Assembly: GCA_032358165.1 (NCBI GenBank)
Contig: JAALGY010000008.1
Location: 496,001 to 560,000, forward strand
Direction of reading: 5' to 3'
DNA length: 64,000 nucleotides
DNA from: Diplosphaera chodatii
Lineage: Eukaryota > Chlorophyta > Trebouxiophyceae > Prasiolales > Stichococcaceae
Part shown: one piece after another, positions 1 through 14,865 of the stretch
Layout of the letters: each line of letters starts with the position of its first letter
How positions within the stretch are numbered: position 1 is the stretch's first letter
Notes under the pieces: generated by a model
The model's input: the letters and a program-made list of their open reading frames with translations, nothing else
What the model was told of the DNA's origin: nothing
The model's database searches: none
Translations under genes and position numbers: made by a program

Positions 1-71
1 TTCCACCTGGAGTCGATGATCCATGGTGGCGGACAACATCGACAACCACTGGCTTGCTTCGTGTGCAACAG

Positions 72-3000
72 TACATCCTGATCGTCAACGCCTCCATCAT
101 CACGGACTCTGGCGGCGTGTGCACCATCAACGACTGCACAGACCCTAACCCTGGCTGCCCATTCGCTGTCCCGCCTGATCCGGTGCGCAAACTCATCAGC
201 AGCTGCTGTCGGAACTTTGCTGCACGGATGTGTGCGAATGCTTGCCATTGTGCAATGTGCCGCATCATCAGTCGGTCAGTTGCTGTTGATGTGGCACCTG
301 CATGGCCCACGACATGCACTCGACTACCCTAGGGCATGAAAGCACTGCACTGATCAGATGTACCCATGCACCACAGGGATACAGCGCATGCCTGGCCGAC
401 ATGAAGACCAGCATGATTACGGCCACCGCCGCCATCACCATCATCTCCACCTTCGTCATGGCCGTCTTAGCCAACCTGCCCCTCGTGGTCGCCCCTGGCC
501 TGGGTACGTCATGCTGCACACCATTATTGTCAGAAGTTGTGCTGAAATCATCTAGGACACACGAGCATGGCGGCAGCTGCTCTACTGAGCAGCATATCCC
601 CGCAAGGTTCTGAGCGCCGACCACTCCGCAGGCCTCAATGCCTACTTCACCTTCAACGTCGTGGGCTTCCACGGCAGCGGCAACGTGCCGTACAAGACCG
701 CTCTGGCCTGCATCTTCATTGAGGGTGCGCCCTGCTTGCGGCAGACTCGAGCACATCTTCAGTGACGGTTGACCATATCACTTGAGATGTTCACACCATA
801 AATATAGTCCCACAGCTTTCCGCCTCCAAACCCGCCTTCAAACCTTGTGCCATTTCTACTGCAGGCTGGATCTTCATCATCCTGGCCGTCACTGGTGTTC
901 GGGGCAAGCTCATCCAGCTGGCACCTCGGTGCGCCTTTCACACCCTGCAGCACCATACTGATGCAAAATGGGTCAGGCGACATGCTGCCCACTTGCTACC
1001 TGCACCCCGATGCGATCGGGAATCGAACTGAAGCCTGTACACGTTGGCATGCAGGTCACTCATGCTTGCCACCTCCGCGGGTATTGGCATGTTCCTGGCT
1101 TTCATCGGCCTGCAGACGTCCAACGGTCTTGGCGTCGTCACCTTCGAGTCCGCCACCCTCGTCACCCTGGGCGCCTGCCCAATCGAAGACCGTGAGTGTC
1201 TCATACCTCAAAAATGTGTATTGTTCTGTCCCAAGCTGCCAGATGCCCTGCTAGGGTTCACATATAGAGTTGCCTGCGCACGGACACTACCTTGCTGCTG
1301 CTACACCATGCTAACAGGGAACACTGCGCTCTGCAAACCGCGCTGTCAGGACTGATGTGCTGGTGGCTCTCTGGTGGCTCTCATGCAGGCGCACCCATGT
1401 ACACGCTGACCCAGGAGGCTGCGTCTCAGGTCTGCAATGCAACTGCCGCCGCCGCTGCCGGCGTCTCCGTCCCCAACCTGGGCAACGCTTCGTCCAACAC
1501 CCAGTGCCGTGAGTCAAGTTCACCTGCGCCGCTTGTGGCATATTCCCATCATGACAGCACTGCAGCCGCAGCCTGAGCACGCCTCTCAGGACTTGTAGTC
1601 TGCATCTCAAAACCGTTCTCTTCTGTTGTGTGCAGTGCGCAACCGCATGGAGTCAGCCACCGTCTGGCTGGGCATCAGCGGGTGCGCACCCTTTTGCATC
1701 CACTTGCTGCGTGACTACCAGCAAAAAGCAGTGCATATGCGTGTGCTGCATCTGGCGCTGATGCTCTATTCTGTTCATGCGTGCAGGCTGGTCGTCATCG
1801 TGATGTGCATGCGTCAGCGCGTGCGCGGTGCCTTCCTTGTCGGCATCCTGTGGGTGACGTTCATCTCGTGGATCCCGGGCCACGCCGCCTCATACCTGGG
1901 CGCGGACTCGCCTATCCCGGGTGAGACACCTGGGCTTACGGGGCACCGCCACCTGCTGCCCAACCTATGCTTACCAGCTGTGTTGGGTGGGTTGCTTTAC
2001 ATACATTGTCGTTCCCCTCCCTCGGCCCACACCCTGACATGCCTGCTGTGTTGCTGCAGGCGGTGCGGAGCGCAAGTCGTTCCTGAAGGAGGTGGTCACA
2101 ACACCAGATGCATCCATGGTCATTGGTGAGCTACTCCTTGCGACATCGTTGCGATAACTGCAGAACCCTTTCCGATGCTCATTCACAGCATCGTTACAGT
2201 GCATGCGCTGCTGCCATGATGTGTGTGCCATGTCGTGCACCTGCAATGCATGGGTGTGGGCCATTGACTAGCATGGGCTGGCATGCTCTGCAGGCAAGCT
2301 CGACTTCAGCGGCCTCAACAGCGGTGACGCCTGGCTGGTGCGTCGATATTGCATGCGAACTTGCTCCTGATTCAGCTCTGTGGGTGGTCGAGCGGTCCGT
2401 GTCAGGACGCAAGGAACAGCAAACACGAACTTTGCTGGTGCCATGTGCAGGCGCTGATCACGTTCCTGTACGTCGACTTCCTCGATGCCACCGGCACCCT
2501 GTTCTCCATGGTGCGGGGACCCTGAAGAATGCCATTCCCTTTTCCCTTTGCCACGAGGCAGTGCAATGCCACTGCATCCATGCCTGGTGCCAAATCGCTG
2601 CCACTTGTGCCTTGCAGGCGTCCTTCATCGACCTGCAAATGGGTGGCGGCTTTGTGCAGCCAGACAAGTCGTGGGACCGCAGCCTGTATGCTTTCTGCTC
2701 TGACGGTTTTGCCGTCGTCATCTCAGGTTCGTGATCACATTGTCAAAACAGCTCATGATCGGGGTCGTTGCTGTGCTCCTGCAGTTCCTGTCGAGACTGG
2801 TCCACCTGCTGCTGTGCTGCTTTTGCAGTTGCAAGGCAATGCTCTAACCACTGTCGTGCAGCCTGGACGACCATCAATGAGCACCCTGAGGAAAAATCTT
2901 CCAACTGAAAACTGTATGATGTTGCTGCAGGCCTGTTCGGCTCATCCTCTGCAACTGCATACATCGAGTCAGCTTCCGGCATCCGCGAGGGTGGCCGCAC

Positions 3001-4251
3001 AGGCATCACTGGCCTCACAATCTGCGGCTTCTTCATCATCTCGCTGTTCTTCAACCCCATTTTCGGTGGGTTTCGAGAATCCGACAGGCTCGCAGCAGGA
3101 TCAAGCCCCTGCATGCCACCATGCATGCAGTGCTGATACTGAGCAGGGGGCACTGCACTGCGTGGCCCGGATGTTTGTCTCCTGGCGCTGCCAAACTGAG
3201 GTTGGGCTGTTGTCCACAATGCAGCCTCCATCCCTCCGTACGCCGTCGGCCCAGCCCTCATCACCGTCGGCAGCATGATGATTGCCAACATCGTGAAGGT
3301 GCGCCTGAAGTGCTTCTTAGCTCGCATGCGTGCACTTCTGCATGCAGATGCTACGTCGCCCATGGCCTTCACGAGTCTGGCAATGGATGTGCATGCACCT
3401 CACTTATGAGCAGGCAAGGTGGCATCAAACAGAAGCCAGCTACTTTTCTCACCTACTGCAGATCCGCTGGGACATGGTCACCGAGTCTGTGCCAGCTTTC
3501 CTGACCATCGCTGTCATGCCGCTGACCTACTCCATTGCTTACGGTACACCTCGGACTCTTGCCAACACTCCCACTGTCAAGCACAAAGCCCCTGCCTGTG
3601 TGCATTTGATCTTGTTTTGCTGCAGATTGCTTCACAGCTGTGACTACGTCTGCAGGTTTCCTGGCCGGCGCTGTGTCTTACATCATCTTTGCAGCCCTGG
3701 GCTGGGGCATCGACTTCCTCACCACCCACGGCATGCCGTTCCTGGGTCCGTCCGAGGTCATGCTCGCCAAGGCGGTGAGTGTCTTTGTCACCAGAATAAC
3801 CGACATCATGCTGCTGTTCACGGTCATGGGGGTTCCTGTGGATGCGAACCTGTTGTGCCAGAGGCGGTCAGCTTGCCAAACGCAACAACAGGCTTACCCT
3901 TTGCTGCTGGTGCAATGCTGCAGGAGATGCTGGAGGTGGACAACCTGCACGATGCCAGCGTCGGCGGCCACCGCGCCCAGGCCATCATCCAGGTGCGCCC
4001 CTGTCCTGACGTCGTTACCCAATAGGGTGACATGCAAACAGATCAATCGCTGTATGCTCGTCATATCTTGACAGGCAGGCACCTAGGCAGGTTTACTAAT
4101 GCAACTGCAAATTTGTTCATGGGCCAGCCCTGATGCCAGTGACCCTGTTCACGTGCAGAAAATCGAGAAGGCGGAGGGCAAGGAGATCGATTCGGACTCG
4201 TCCTCTGGCGCCGATGACACGGCTCATGCAGGCGGTGCCAACAAGGTCTAA
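72..4251 (+). CDS. AZG: AZG-type adenine/guanine permease (5' partial)
   Basis: Membrane transporter of the AzgA/NCS2-related purine permease family (plant AZG1/AZG2), expected to import adenine and guanine with protons. Visible exons: 72-182, 377-503, 632-724, 865-928, 1055-1191, 1389-1508, 1636-1681, 1787-1920, 2060-2125, 2294-2337, 2451-2510, 2618-2726, 2931-3065, 3225-3298, 3462-3543, 3656-3774, 3924-3992 and 4159-4251. They join in frame to 560 residues, against roughly 580 for Arabidopsis AZG1, so little beyond the N-terminus is missing. Family signatures: [15 protein letters not shown] near the start, [16 protein letters not shown] and [39 protein letters not shown], and the hallmark [16 protein letters not shown]. 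Multiple hydrophobic spans are present, and the short tail is acidic and Ser-rich. The first 71 bases hold no exon I can place, and the start codon lies upstream of the window. The gene converges on the hydrolase gene at 5104. Family assignment is secure; substrate is inferred. Confidence 0.93.
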
Positions 4252-4651
4252 GCTGCCGCCGCAGACCCCCAGGCGGCGCTGACAGCACCACAGCGCGCCA
4301 GAGCATGTTGAAGACATCATCCAATGAGACAAGCACTGGTATTGGGAGCATGTGGAAGCGGCCAGACAGGGCTGGACCGCTTCCTAGATAACTTGCATCT
4401 GGCATGCGCAAGCATGCACTGTATCTGCGACATATCGTATTTGAGGTTGTCTAGACTGCATCGAGACCGCAATGTCCTACGCGGGAACACTGCCTGGGGC
4501 TGAGCATCAACTGCCGCTGCTGCGTTTTGGGCAGCCGCAGGTCGACGGCAATGTGCGTGATTGCCAGGATTTGCCAGGAAGTCCCGAGGCAGACCTGGCG
4601 CCAGTGTCGACTCATCAGCTTTGCTTCGTTACATGCATGCATTTCGTTGGT

Positions 4652-4656
4652 TGTAA
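4652..4656 (+). terminator. Candidate TGTAA polyadenylation signal for the purine permease
   Basis: TGTAA lies 401 bases after the permease stop codon, in a locally A/T-rich stretch. TGTAA is the usual near-upstream poly(A) element in chlorophyte algae. A 5-mer alone is weak evidence. Confidence 0.4.
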
Positions 4657-4823
4657 AATTTTAGGGGGAAGTTCCTGTGCCCGATCTGGCCCATCCAACT
4701 CTCCTGCTTGCTCCTGCCGGGAGCTCACTCCACCACCATACCTGCTGGCACGACTCAGGGAAACACACATCAAAAGGCCAGTGATGCTGCAAGCACCGTT
4801 GCACCATGCAGTCACAACAAGGT

Positions 4824-4828
4824 TTACA
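4824..4828 (-). terminator. Candidate TGTAA polyadenylation signal for the two-headed hydrolase
   Basis: TTACA on the plus strand reads TGTAA on the minus strand, 276 bases past the hydrolase stop. A second copy at 4860-4864 is nearer the stop. Either would end the transcript before it meets the opposing permease transcript. Confidence 0.4.
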
Positions 4829-5103
4829 ATGTGTCTGGCAGGTATGGCGAGCACGATGTTTACATTGAGAGTTTCCTCCCAGCCTACACTGAAGAGACAG
4901 CACAATTGTTTCGGAATGCACATGCATCTCGAGCACCACACAAGAACATGTGGTACCGTCATGCTCTGATGCTGCAACGAAAAAACATGCACAGATTTGT
5001 CAGGTGGCGCTGAATTATTGCTGAGAAGTGCGGAACAGTCGGTTGTGAAGCTGAACAATGGTATGCTGACACAATTGAGAATCTTCTAAGAGCGCCAGGG
5101 CTA

Positions 5104-8100
5104 TCACTCTGCTAGCGCATCAGCAACAGCTGCGGCTTCGGCAGTCCAGCCCACAATACCACCCTGCAGCAGCAGGTTGCACTCCTCGCTACTACGATGC
5201 ACCCGTTCTGTATACAACGTCATGACAGCCGAGTGCTCAACACCATGTGTGCAGCTGGTGAAGCAAACAGTATGAATGTAGATGCTGTCCTTGTACACTA
5301 CAGGGCTGTGGGATAGGCGGTGCTCACCTGAGACACAACCATCTCCAGCGTGGCTTTCTTGAACGCAGGTGTGTAGGACGCCGTGGCGTCCGAGACCAGC
5401 AGGCAGTCGAAGCCGCGGTCATTGGCCTCACGCATGGTCGTCTGAACACACACCTGCACATGCGGCAACATCGGCTTGCTGTTGTCCACATTCACATTTG
5501 CACCACTGCGTGACAGCTGCCTGCAGGTCAGCTACAAGTGTGTCTATTGCGGCCTCGAGTGAAGCCAAGGAACAACACTTTCTGTGTTGCTGCCCTGAGT
5601 GCCCACCGTCAAAAGCTTGTACTTTCCAGCACAGCACCAGAATCTAGTGGCAACAACGACCAGGCGATAGCCGCAGACTGGAGGCCTCCTTACATGTGCT
5701 CTCTGGGTGCGCAATGCTCATCAGGTCCTGAGCTACACCCTACGGCCCACCTCAGTGGTGACGCCGGCGATCAGAAGGTGCGTGATGTCCCGGGCACGCA
5801 GCCAGGACTCCAGGTCGGTGTCATAGAAGGCGCCCTTGGCGCGCTTGAACAGGGTGCGCTCCCCCTGCATTGTGTGTGTAAACGGGGCTTGCAATCACTT
5901 GTAGAAGTGGTTTGGATAGCGGTGCACTCCCCCTGCAACGTCAGGTATCGCTTGACCTCTGGCTCGCGGACTGCGATCAGTTATACTGCAGTCCAGGCGC
6001 AGTTGCAGATGTGTCTGATGATCTGCAGCACAGGGCCTCGGCAATGGGGACGACATTTGGCCGTCTTGGCATTGTCCACCCCATACACCATTGTTGTGCT
6101 ACTTACTGAAGTGCCAGTCTTGCGAGAGGAACGAAACTTGCCGTGAAAAGCTGGGCCCTCGACATGCCATAGCACGAGGCGCACCTCGGCGGGCGCCAGC
6201 TCGTCGATGATGCCGTTGCCGGGCTCGTTGCGGACCAGGATGCGGCCCATGTCGCCCGCGTCGTCGCCGATGCGGCTGCCGGGCGGCGGGTTGCCGCGCC
6301 GCGCCTTGGCGGGGTGCAGGTCCGAGAGGTCCGGCTGCGGCGCAAGGGCGACAGTCGGTTCGCAACTTGAGGATGATCACAGGGGATCCGAAGTGAGCCC
6401 TGCCCATGGGCTCCATGGTTGCTGCGGCAGCTCGTCTGCAATGTTCTGGTCTAACCGGGGACTGCAGGCCTCTGCGTCTTGAGCTGCCATGTCAGCAACA
6501 GCCTGAGACTTGGGCGCAAATGCCTGAGCGTGTTGCAAGGAGGCCGTATGACATTTGTGGGCGCTGCAGCAGCATGCCATGTGCACTGCAGCACCAGCAG
6601 GATGCGCATCCTCTGTAGCCTTTCTGGGAAAACACACCTTGTGCGCTTCGAGGGTGTGCACGATTGTGATGCCAGCCTCACGGCACGCTGCCAACAGCTT
6701 CTGTGCTCCCGGCACGCACTCCTGCGTATGAAAATCGACAAGGAGTTTGGACATTGGGTCAGCGTACAGAGGTTGGCCACGGTCTGACTACCTCTGGAGC
6801 CGATGCAGAATAAAGAAGTCCAGTCATGAATGCGGGAGCCGGGTACAAAGGGATGGTCGTGACCAATCCAGTACTGGCGGCAGCCGCACAGCAGGTGCAT
6901 AGTGTGGCGCAAGGTCTGAACGAGTTGCTGGAAGCTTATCGAGCATGGATGAGAGGAAAACAGCAGGAGCCGCCGCCATCAAAGTGATCACCTTGAGCAG
7001 GCCGATGTCGTTGCCCAGCGCGTCGCCGAAGCCGCCCGGCAGGAAGAAGTCGCGCTGGAAGTCGATCATGATCAGCGCGGCCTTGGCGACGGGCAGCTCG
7101 TAAGCGTAGGGCGCAGCGGCCTTGAGGGTGACGGTGCGGGCTGGGGGCGGCGCTGCCACACCATTTGCCACGCCATTGGTGTCCGGCTTCGCTTCGGGAT
7201 CCAGTGCTGCCAGCACCGCAGCGGAGTCAGCCACGGAGCCGAAGACACCACCCTGCAGCGATTCCCAGTCATCAGACATGCCAATGCGGACGTGTGGACA
7301 CACTGCGAATGATGCAGCTCGGTGCACATCTCCGAAAGGGCTGGACGTCAGGGGTAATCCCTCGTTGTGACCAGTGCTGTCAGGCAGGTGTGGTGCTGCG
7401 TGCCCACACGGGCACACCTGCATCTTGACCATCTTGAGGGCGGCCGCGTGGTTGCCCGGGTCTGTCGCCGCAGTGCAGTCCGACAGCAGCAGGCACTCGT
7501 ACCCGCGGTCGTTGGCATCCTGCCGTGCAGCACAGCACCAGCTGAGTTGGTAGGCGCCGAGGTGATGGAGCATCATGGTGATCCAGGTGACCGCCAGTCG
7601 CTGTGCACTTTGCAACATTGCATGCAGCTGCCGCACCCGACAACGCATGAGCTCCTTGCCAAACATGATCAGGGTCGCATGAGCAGGGTTGGAGCAGTGC
7701 AGAGCGCACCCGCATGGTGGTGTGCACGCACACGTCGGTGGTGACGCCCGCGAGCATGATGTTGCGCACGCCCGCCGTCGCCAGCAGCAGCTGCAGGTCT
7801 GCGGCACCCGGAAGCAGCATCACGCACCGCGGAGAGCGCAGAGCAGCATCATCCGGACCTGACTGGCAGGTGATGCCCCGCACAGCAGCAACGTCCCATG
7901 GGAGCTGGGGTGCATCCAAACCTGTTGCGTAGAAGGAGCCCTTCCCAGGCTTGTCCACGACGGGCTCGCCCTCGATGGGCGCGAGCTCCGGGATGATCTC
8001 CCAGCCCTTCTCACCGACGGTCAGCACACGCCCGCAGGGCCCATCCTCACCGATGCATGCGCCTGTTGGGTGCAGCACCTCGTAGCTCAGGCAATGTCAT

Positions 8101-8753
8101 GCCACACTTGTCAAGTACCACGCACTCGCGAGATGACTATCAGCACCAGGGGAAGATCGATTGCAGTGTGCAGCCATGTGCGCAAACCCGAGCGCACCAA
8201 TCTGCTTGGAGCGCCACTTCTTATTGGGAGGCAGGTCCGCCAGGTCCGGGCGGTGCCCCTCGCGGGTGTGGATGACGTGCACGCCAGCCTTGCGCGCCGC
8301 CGCAAGCACGCGGCTGCATGACAGGACGCAGCAGGTCAATGGTTTGAGTGCGGTTGCGATGGAGTGCGCAGCTCAGGCTGCGACGCTGCCGAGGGGGGGT
8401 GCGTCCGTGCTACAGGCTACTGCCAGGACTACGGCAGCACCTGATAGGTACGATCGGCTCCCGCACCAGCGTCAGGTCATATCCCATCCTGTCGACATAG
8501 CCGCCTGGCGCGCAGAAGTCCACCTGCGGCAGGTCTCAGACGGGTCGAGATCATCCCACAGCCAGCATGAATTTGATGCATCAGACCTGCAGGACGCTGC
8601 AGTGCGACAGTGTGGCAACACACATGCCGTCGTTTGAATCAGGGGCACACCGACCTGCATGTCGATGATGATGAGGGCTGTGTTCTGCGGCGTCCAGTTG
8701 CCATCCCACGGCCACTTGTACGGATCCGCCTGTACCGGCGGGAGCACCGCCAT
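5104..8753 (-). CDS. Tandem-domain isochorismatase-family hydrolase: biuret hydrolase-like domain fused to a second cysteine hydrolase domain
   Basis: Exons (minus): 8655-8753, 8441-8523, 8198-8313, 7922-8062, 7710-7798, 7418-7519, 6992-7252, 6638-6721, 6185-6334, 5751-5864, 5328-5453 and 5104-5163, giving 474 residues with every phase matching. Residues 1-227 resemble bacterial biuret amidohydrolase (biuret to allophanate plus ammonia): [89 protein letters not shown] and a final GGVFGS. The putative triad Asp31-Lys137-Cys170 has the spacing I recall for BiuH (Asp36-Lys142-Cys175). A Pro/Ala-rich linker (about 228-250) leads to a second complete fold with Asp274, Lys382 and Cys415 ([47 protein letters not shown]). 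Bacterial relatives are usually single-domain, so the fusion is unusual. ATG at 8753 leaves no organelle leader; an upstream leader exon cannot be excluded. Family is secure; substrates, especially of domain 2, are inferred. Confidence 0.93.
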
Positions 8754-9856
8754 GCTGAGACTCTGCAATCAGCACCTGCAGTTGCGGATCGTCGCGGGTC
8801 ATCCGCCATTGTATAGGACTCCGAATAGGGCTACAAGCCATCAACTTTGCCTCCGTTTTTGCAAGGTGCACCGGCGGACTGCACAAGATCATATCCGTGG
8901 ATGCACGAGTTCATAGCAGCATTGACGTACAGGCATTCGGTGCTGTGTTTTCCGTTAGATGAGCCAGCCTGGAGGATGGGGTGGCTGAATGTGATCGCAC
9001 CTCAGACCTGCTCTGCGTGATCGGCCATGTGCGTCTGCTTGTGTAGAGTCACCAGATGCCAGTCCAGCTTGACGCAATGTGCAATTGCTCCCATGCAACG
9101 GCGCAAGCGGGTACTGTTGCTGTTACTCATCCACATGACGACCTGTCGTCGCTGCCACCCCCTCAGTGCAAAAGCACAACTGTACGCTTGCAACGGTGCC
9201 CGGTTATGCTCTTGATATCTCATATGGGCCGTCACAGCCCTTTGGGCCCTGAGACGTCTCAACGTGCTTGCTGCCCAAGCCCACAGTGCATACAACTGAA
9301 GGCGGTGGCGTTGCCGCTGGCAGCGGTAGAGCTTGCAATGTTAGTCCCTGTGGTGTCTCAAGAGAACTCAGCAGATAGTTTCAAGGACGCACAGTCCTCA
9401 GAATCTGCATACATCGTGCAGCCACATCATTGACCTTGCATCATGCTGCGCTGCACCCCATGATGACTGGTCTCAGCAGCACTGTATTGGCTGAAGTCAG
9501 GTGTGCACTGAATGCATCTTTACACGATGAATAAACTGCACTGCACCCAGACATGAGGCCACAACCTACGAGCTGCGTAGACAACCGAGCAACTGAGGTT
9601 CTCGTATGTCTGCACACACTGACCTGGAGACCAGCAAGCGTATCAGCAGTTATGCTTCATATAACGGCTGCCAGTTCCTGCAGTGATTTCCGGCTGACAT
9701 GAACCAAATAAAGGGAGCCACACCTTTCCCCGGCATGCTGACATATGGCTTCCGCCAGACTTGCTCGACTGCTGACAGAATGGCCACCTCCTAGGTGAAG
9801 CTGAAAGTAAAGGACAATGTTATGCTGATGCCGGGCTTGGGGTGGCGCCTGTTCTC
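8754..9856. other. Intergenic, no gene recognised
   Basis: This lies between the start of the two-headed hydrolase and the stop of the SnoaL-like gene, both on the minus strand. It should hold the hydrolase promoter and the SnoaL gene's 3' UTR. A minus-strand TGTAA sits at 9520-9524. No open frame here has recognisable domains or splice-consistent neighbours. Confidence 0.5.
9520..9524 (-). terminator. Candidate TGTAA polyadenylation signal for the SnoaL-like gene
   Basis: TTACA on the plus strand (TGTAA on the minus strand) lies 333 bases beyond the stop codon at 9857, in the distance range seen for other genes in this window. Confidence 0.35.
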
Positions 9857-10860
9857 TCAGGCCTCGCTCTCCTCGATGAGCCGCACAACTGCTGCCGAGT
9901 CAGCGATGTAGGAGCGCACGGTCTGTTGGGCACACACGAGCATCGTTGGTCAACATCAGGTGGTATGTCATGTGTGAGGGATTAGAGCAATGGAGTAACA
10001 CCCCATATGATGACTGAACACTGCGCAGGCGCACATGCGATGCTGCAAAAGGGAAGGACGACACCTGCACGAGGCCATGTCGGAACTCCAGGAGCCAGCA
10101 GTACTGGTTGTCAAATGCCCAGCCGCCCTTGGCGGTCGCCTCCGCATGCAGCTCCACCGTCGCCCAGTTGCCCGAGATCAAAACCGACTGCAACATCAGG
10201 CATGTCACCCACGATTGGGTCGGCCGGTGTGGCAACTGACAGTGTGAAGGAAAGCAGAGGTTGGTGGTAGAGCCTGTCATGTCAGCATCAGGATCACCTG
10301 CACATGGAGCCGCAGTGCACCGCGCAGTGCCCTACGGATGCGCGCGATTGGTCCGTCTGCTGCCTGCAGCAGCACAAGCAGTCCCTGAGCATTCGCGTCG
10401 GCACAGCATCTGCTGCAACAGCCTGTCATGCTAGTGTCACATGTCGGATAGCCTCTGAGGTGTGGTGCGACAGTAGCTTGCCTCAAAATAGGCATGCTTC
10501 GACCGGTAGCGTTGTGCCAGTGGGTGTGCCCCCATCTGTGTCCAGTCACAATCGTCGGCAACTGCTTCTGCAAACAATGCTGGCTGCCCTGCACAAGGCG
10601 CTCCATGGAAGATGCCGTCAGCTTGTCTGGCTTGGCATTGCGTGGCAGTGCTGAAGGTTGGCTACGCCAGACTAAGGTACTAGCAGCATCATGAGTGGTG
10701 TGAGGCACAGTCATGTCTGACAGCACAAGGCTAGTCTTCCTGCACCTGCTTCCCAGTGGCTGAAGATGTCGCGGACATGCGCTTCGGTGAGTGCAGGCTC
10801 GCTGAGGCCGTCGTCCTCCTCAATGCATTCGGCATCCAGCGCCGTGCTCGATGACGCCAT
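9857..10860 (-). CDS. SnoaL-like / NTF2-fold small protein
   Basis: Exons (minus): 10746-10860, 10472-10567, 10298-10359, 10065-10187 and 9857-9922, giving about 153 residues. The order of conserved pieces follows SnoaL-like (nuclear transport factor 2 fold) proteins: an N-terminal helix ending HVRDIFSHWEA, then VADDCDWTQMGAHPLAQRY, SKHAYFEA, a helix RIRRALRGALRLHVQ, strands SVLISGNWATVELHAEAT and AFDNQYCWLLEFRHG, and a terminal helix near DSAAVVRLIEESEA. The step from exon 1 to exon 2 is some six residues shorter than usual in this family. The exon 2/3 junction has two in-frame solutions: a GT donor after 10472, or a GC donor just after the codon pair Phe-Glu. The fold binds small hydrophobic ligands or is catalytic in diverse ways, so no reaction is assigned. 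ATG at 10860 gives an acidic N-terminus without an obvious leader. Confidence 0.75.
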
Positions 10861-11758
10861 TGAACCTGCAAAGGGATGCATATGAATGTGTTAGCACGAC
10901 AGCCTTGCATGTGCTCTCCTGGGCAACCCCAGTGCAGCGCAGCCAACGGCAACAGCGTGCGGTCGACCGTCTCAACCAGGCATGCGCGCGACAGTAGGCA
11001 CCTGAGACTGCTCACGGATGCTCGGGACAGCTGCAGCTGTGTGAGTACTTTTTGACCTCTGGCACCCAAGTGATTTGAGAGGCGACGCCCAGACCCGCTG
11101 CAGCCCCTTGCCGCGCGGGAAGAGTGTCGATGGGGGTGATGTACAGCTCTGCTAGGACTGGTAGCTGATCACTCGACTGCCGGATACGCATGCATTGCGA
11201 TAGACTCAGATCATTTATGCCCAAGACCGGCTGTCAAGTCCCTGCGGCACCCCTTCCGCAGGGAGTTCAGCTCGATGCAGCAACAACTAGGACACGAGAC
11301 GATCAGACGCGCGCGTGGATGCAACTCGTCAAGTAGCCGCTGCAAGCCGTGGAGCTCTGGTTCGTCTGCAGGATTAGCTAATTTCGTGATGTTGCAGCAT
11401 GTTGCTGCTGCGGCAGTGCAGCAGTGAAGATACACGCTCGCCGGGTTGCATGCGTCATTTGCACACTGACACACTTCCAATGTCCGCGATTTAGCACGCG
11501 GCATCTTGTGTTTTGCATCTGAACCTGGCCCCTTCAGGCAAGCGTACTCCGACACTCTCGCACATCTTGATAGACGGGCTCATTGCCGAAAGCAGTTGGC
11601 TGAAATAGCTGCAAGGCAATCGTTATCCCGCATCAAGTGTGAGGGCACTATTGCGACAGCTGCTAGGCAAGCGAAAGCACTCTGAAGAGCCTGCGGCACA
11701 GGCGGTCTGTGACCATCAGCATTTGGAGCGGCAGGCGGCCTGCCCGAGCGTTGCAGCC
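10861..11758. other. Divergent intergenic region between the SnoaL-like gene and GARS
   Basis: The two genes point away from each other, so promoters for both should lie here. On the minus strand around 11012-11200 an open stretch reads AELYITPIDTLP and GLGVASQITWVPEVKK, which looks protein-like and could be a 5' exon of the SnoaL-like gene. I could not connect it by phase, so I leave it unassigned. Confidence 0.4.

Positions 11759-14865
<3,107 letters not shown>

Larger units (their letters stand above)
4252..5103. other. Convergent intergenic region with opposing TGTAA motifs
   Basis: This is the shared 3' space between the purine permease (+) and the two-headed hydrolase (-). I see no protein gene here. 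It contains TGTAA on the plus strand at 4652-4656. On the minus strand TGTAA lies at 4824-4828 and 4860-4864. These are the green-algal polyadenylation motif in the right orientation and at 280-400 bases from each stop codon. Confidence 0.6.

Noticed and set aside
7380..8078. 232-residue minus-strand open frame in the hydrolase gene
   Set aside because: It reads through introns. Conserved motifs appear only in pieces that match the spliced exons 7922-8062, 7710-7798 and 7418-7519; the rest is intronic translation.
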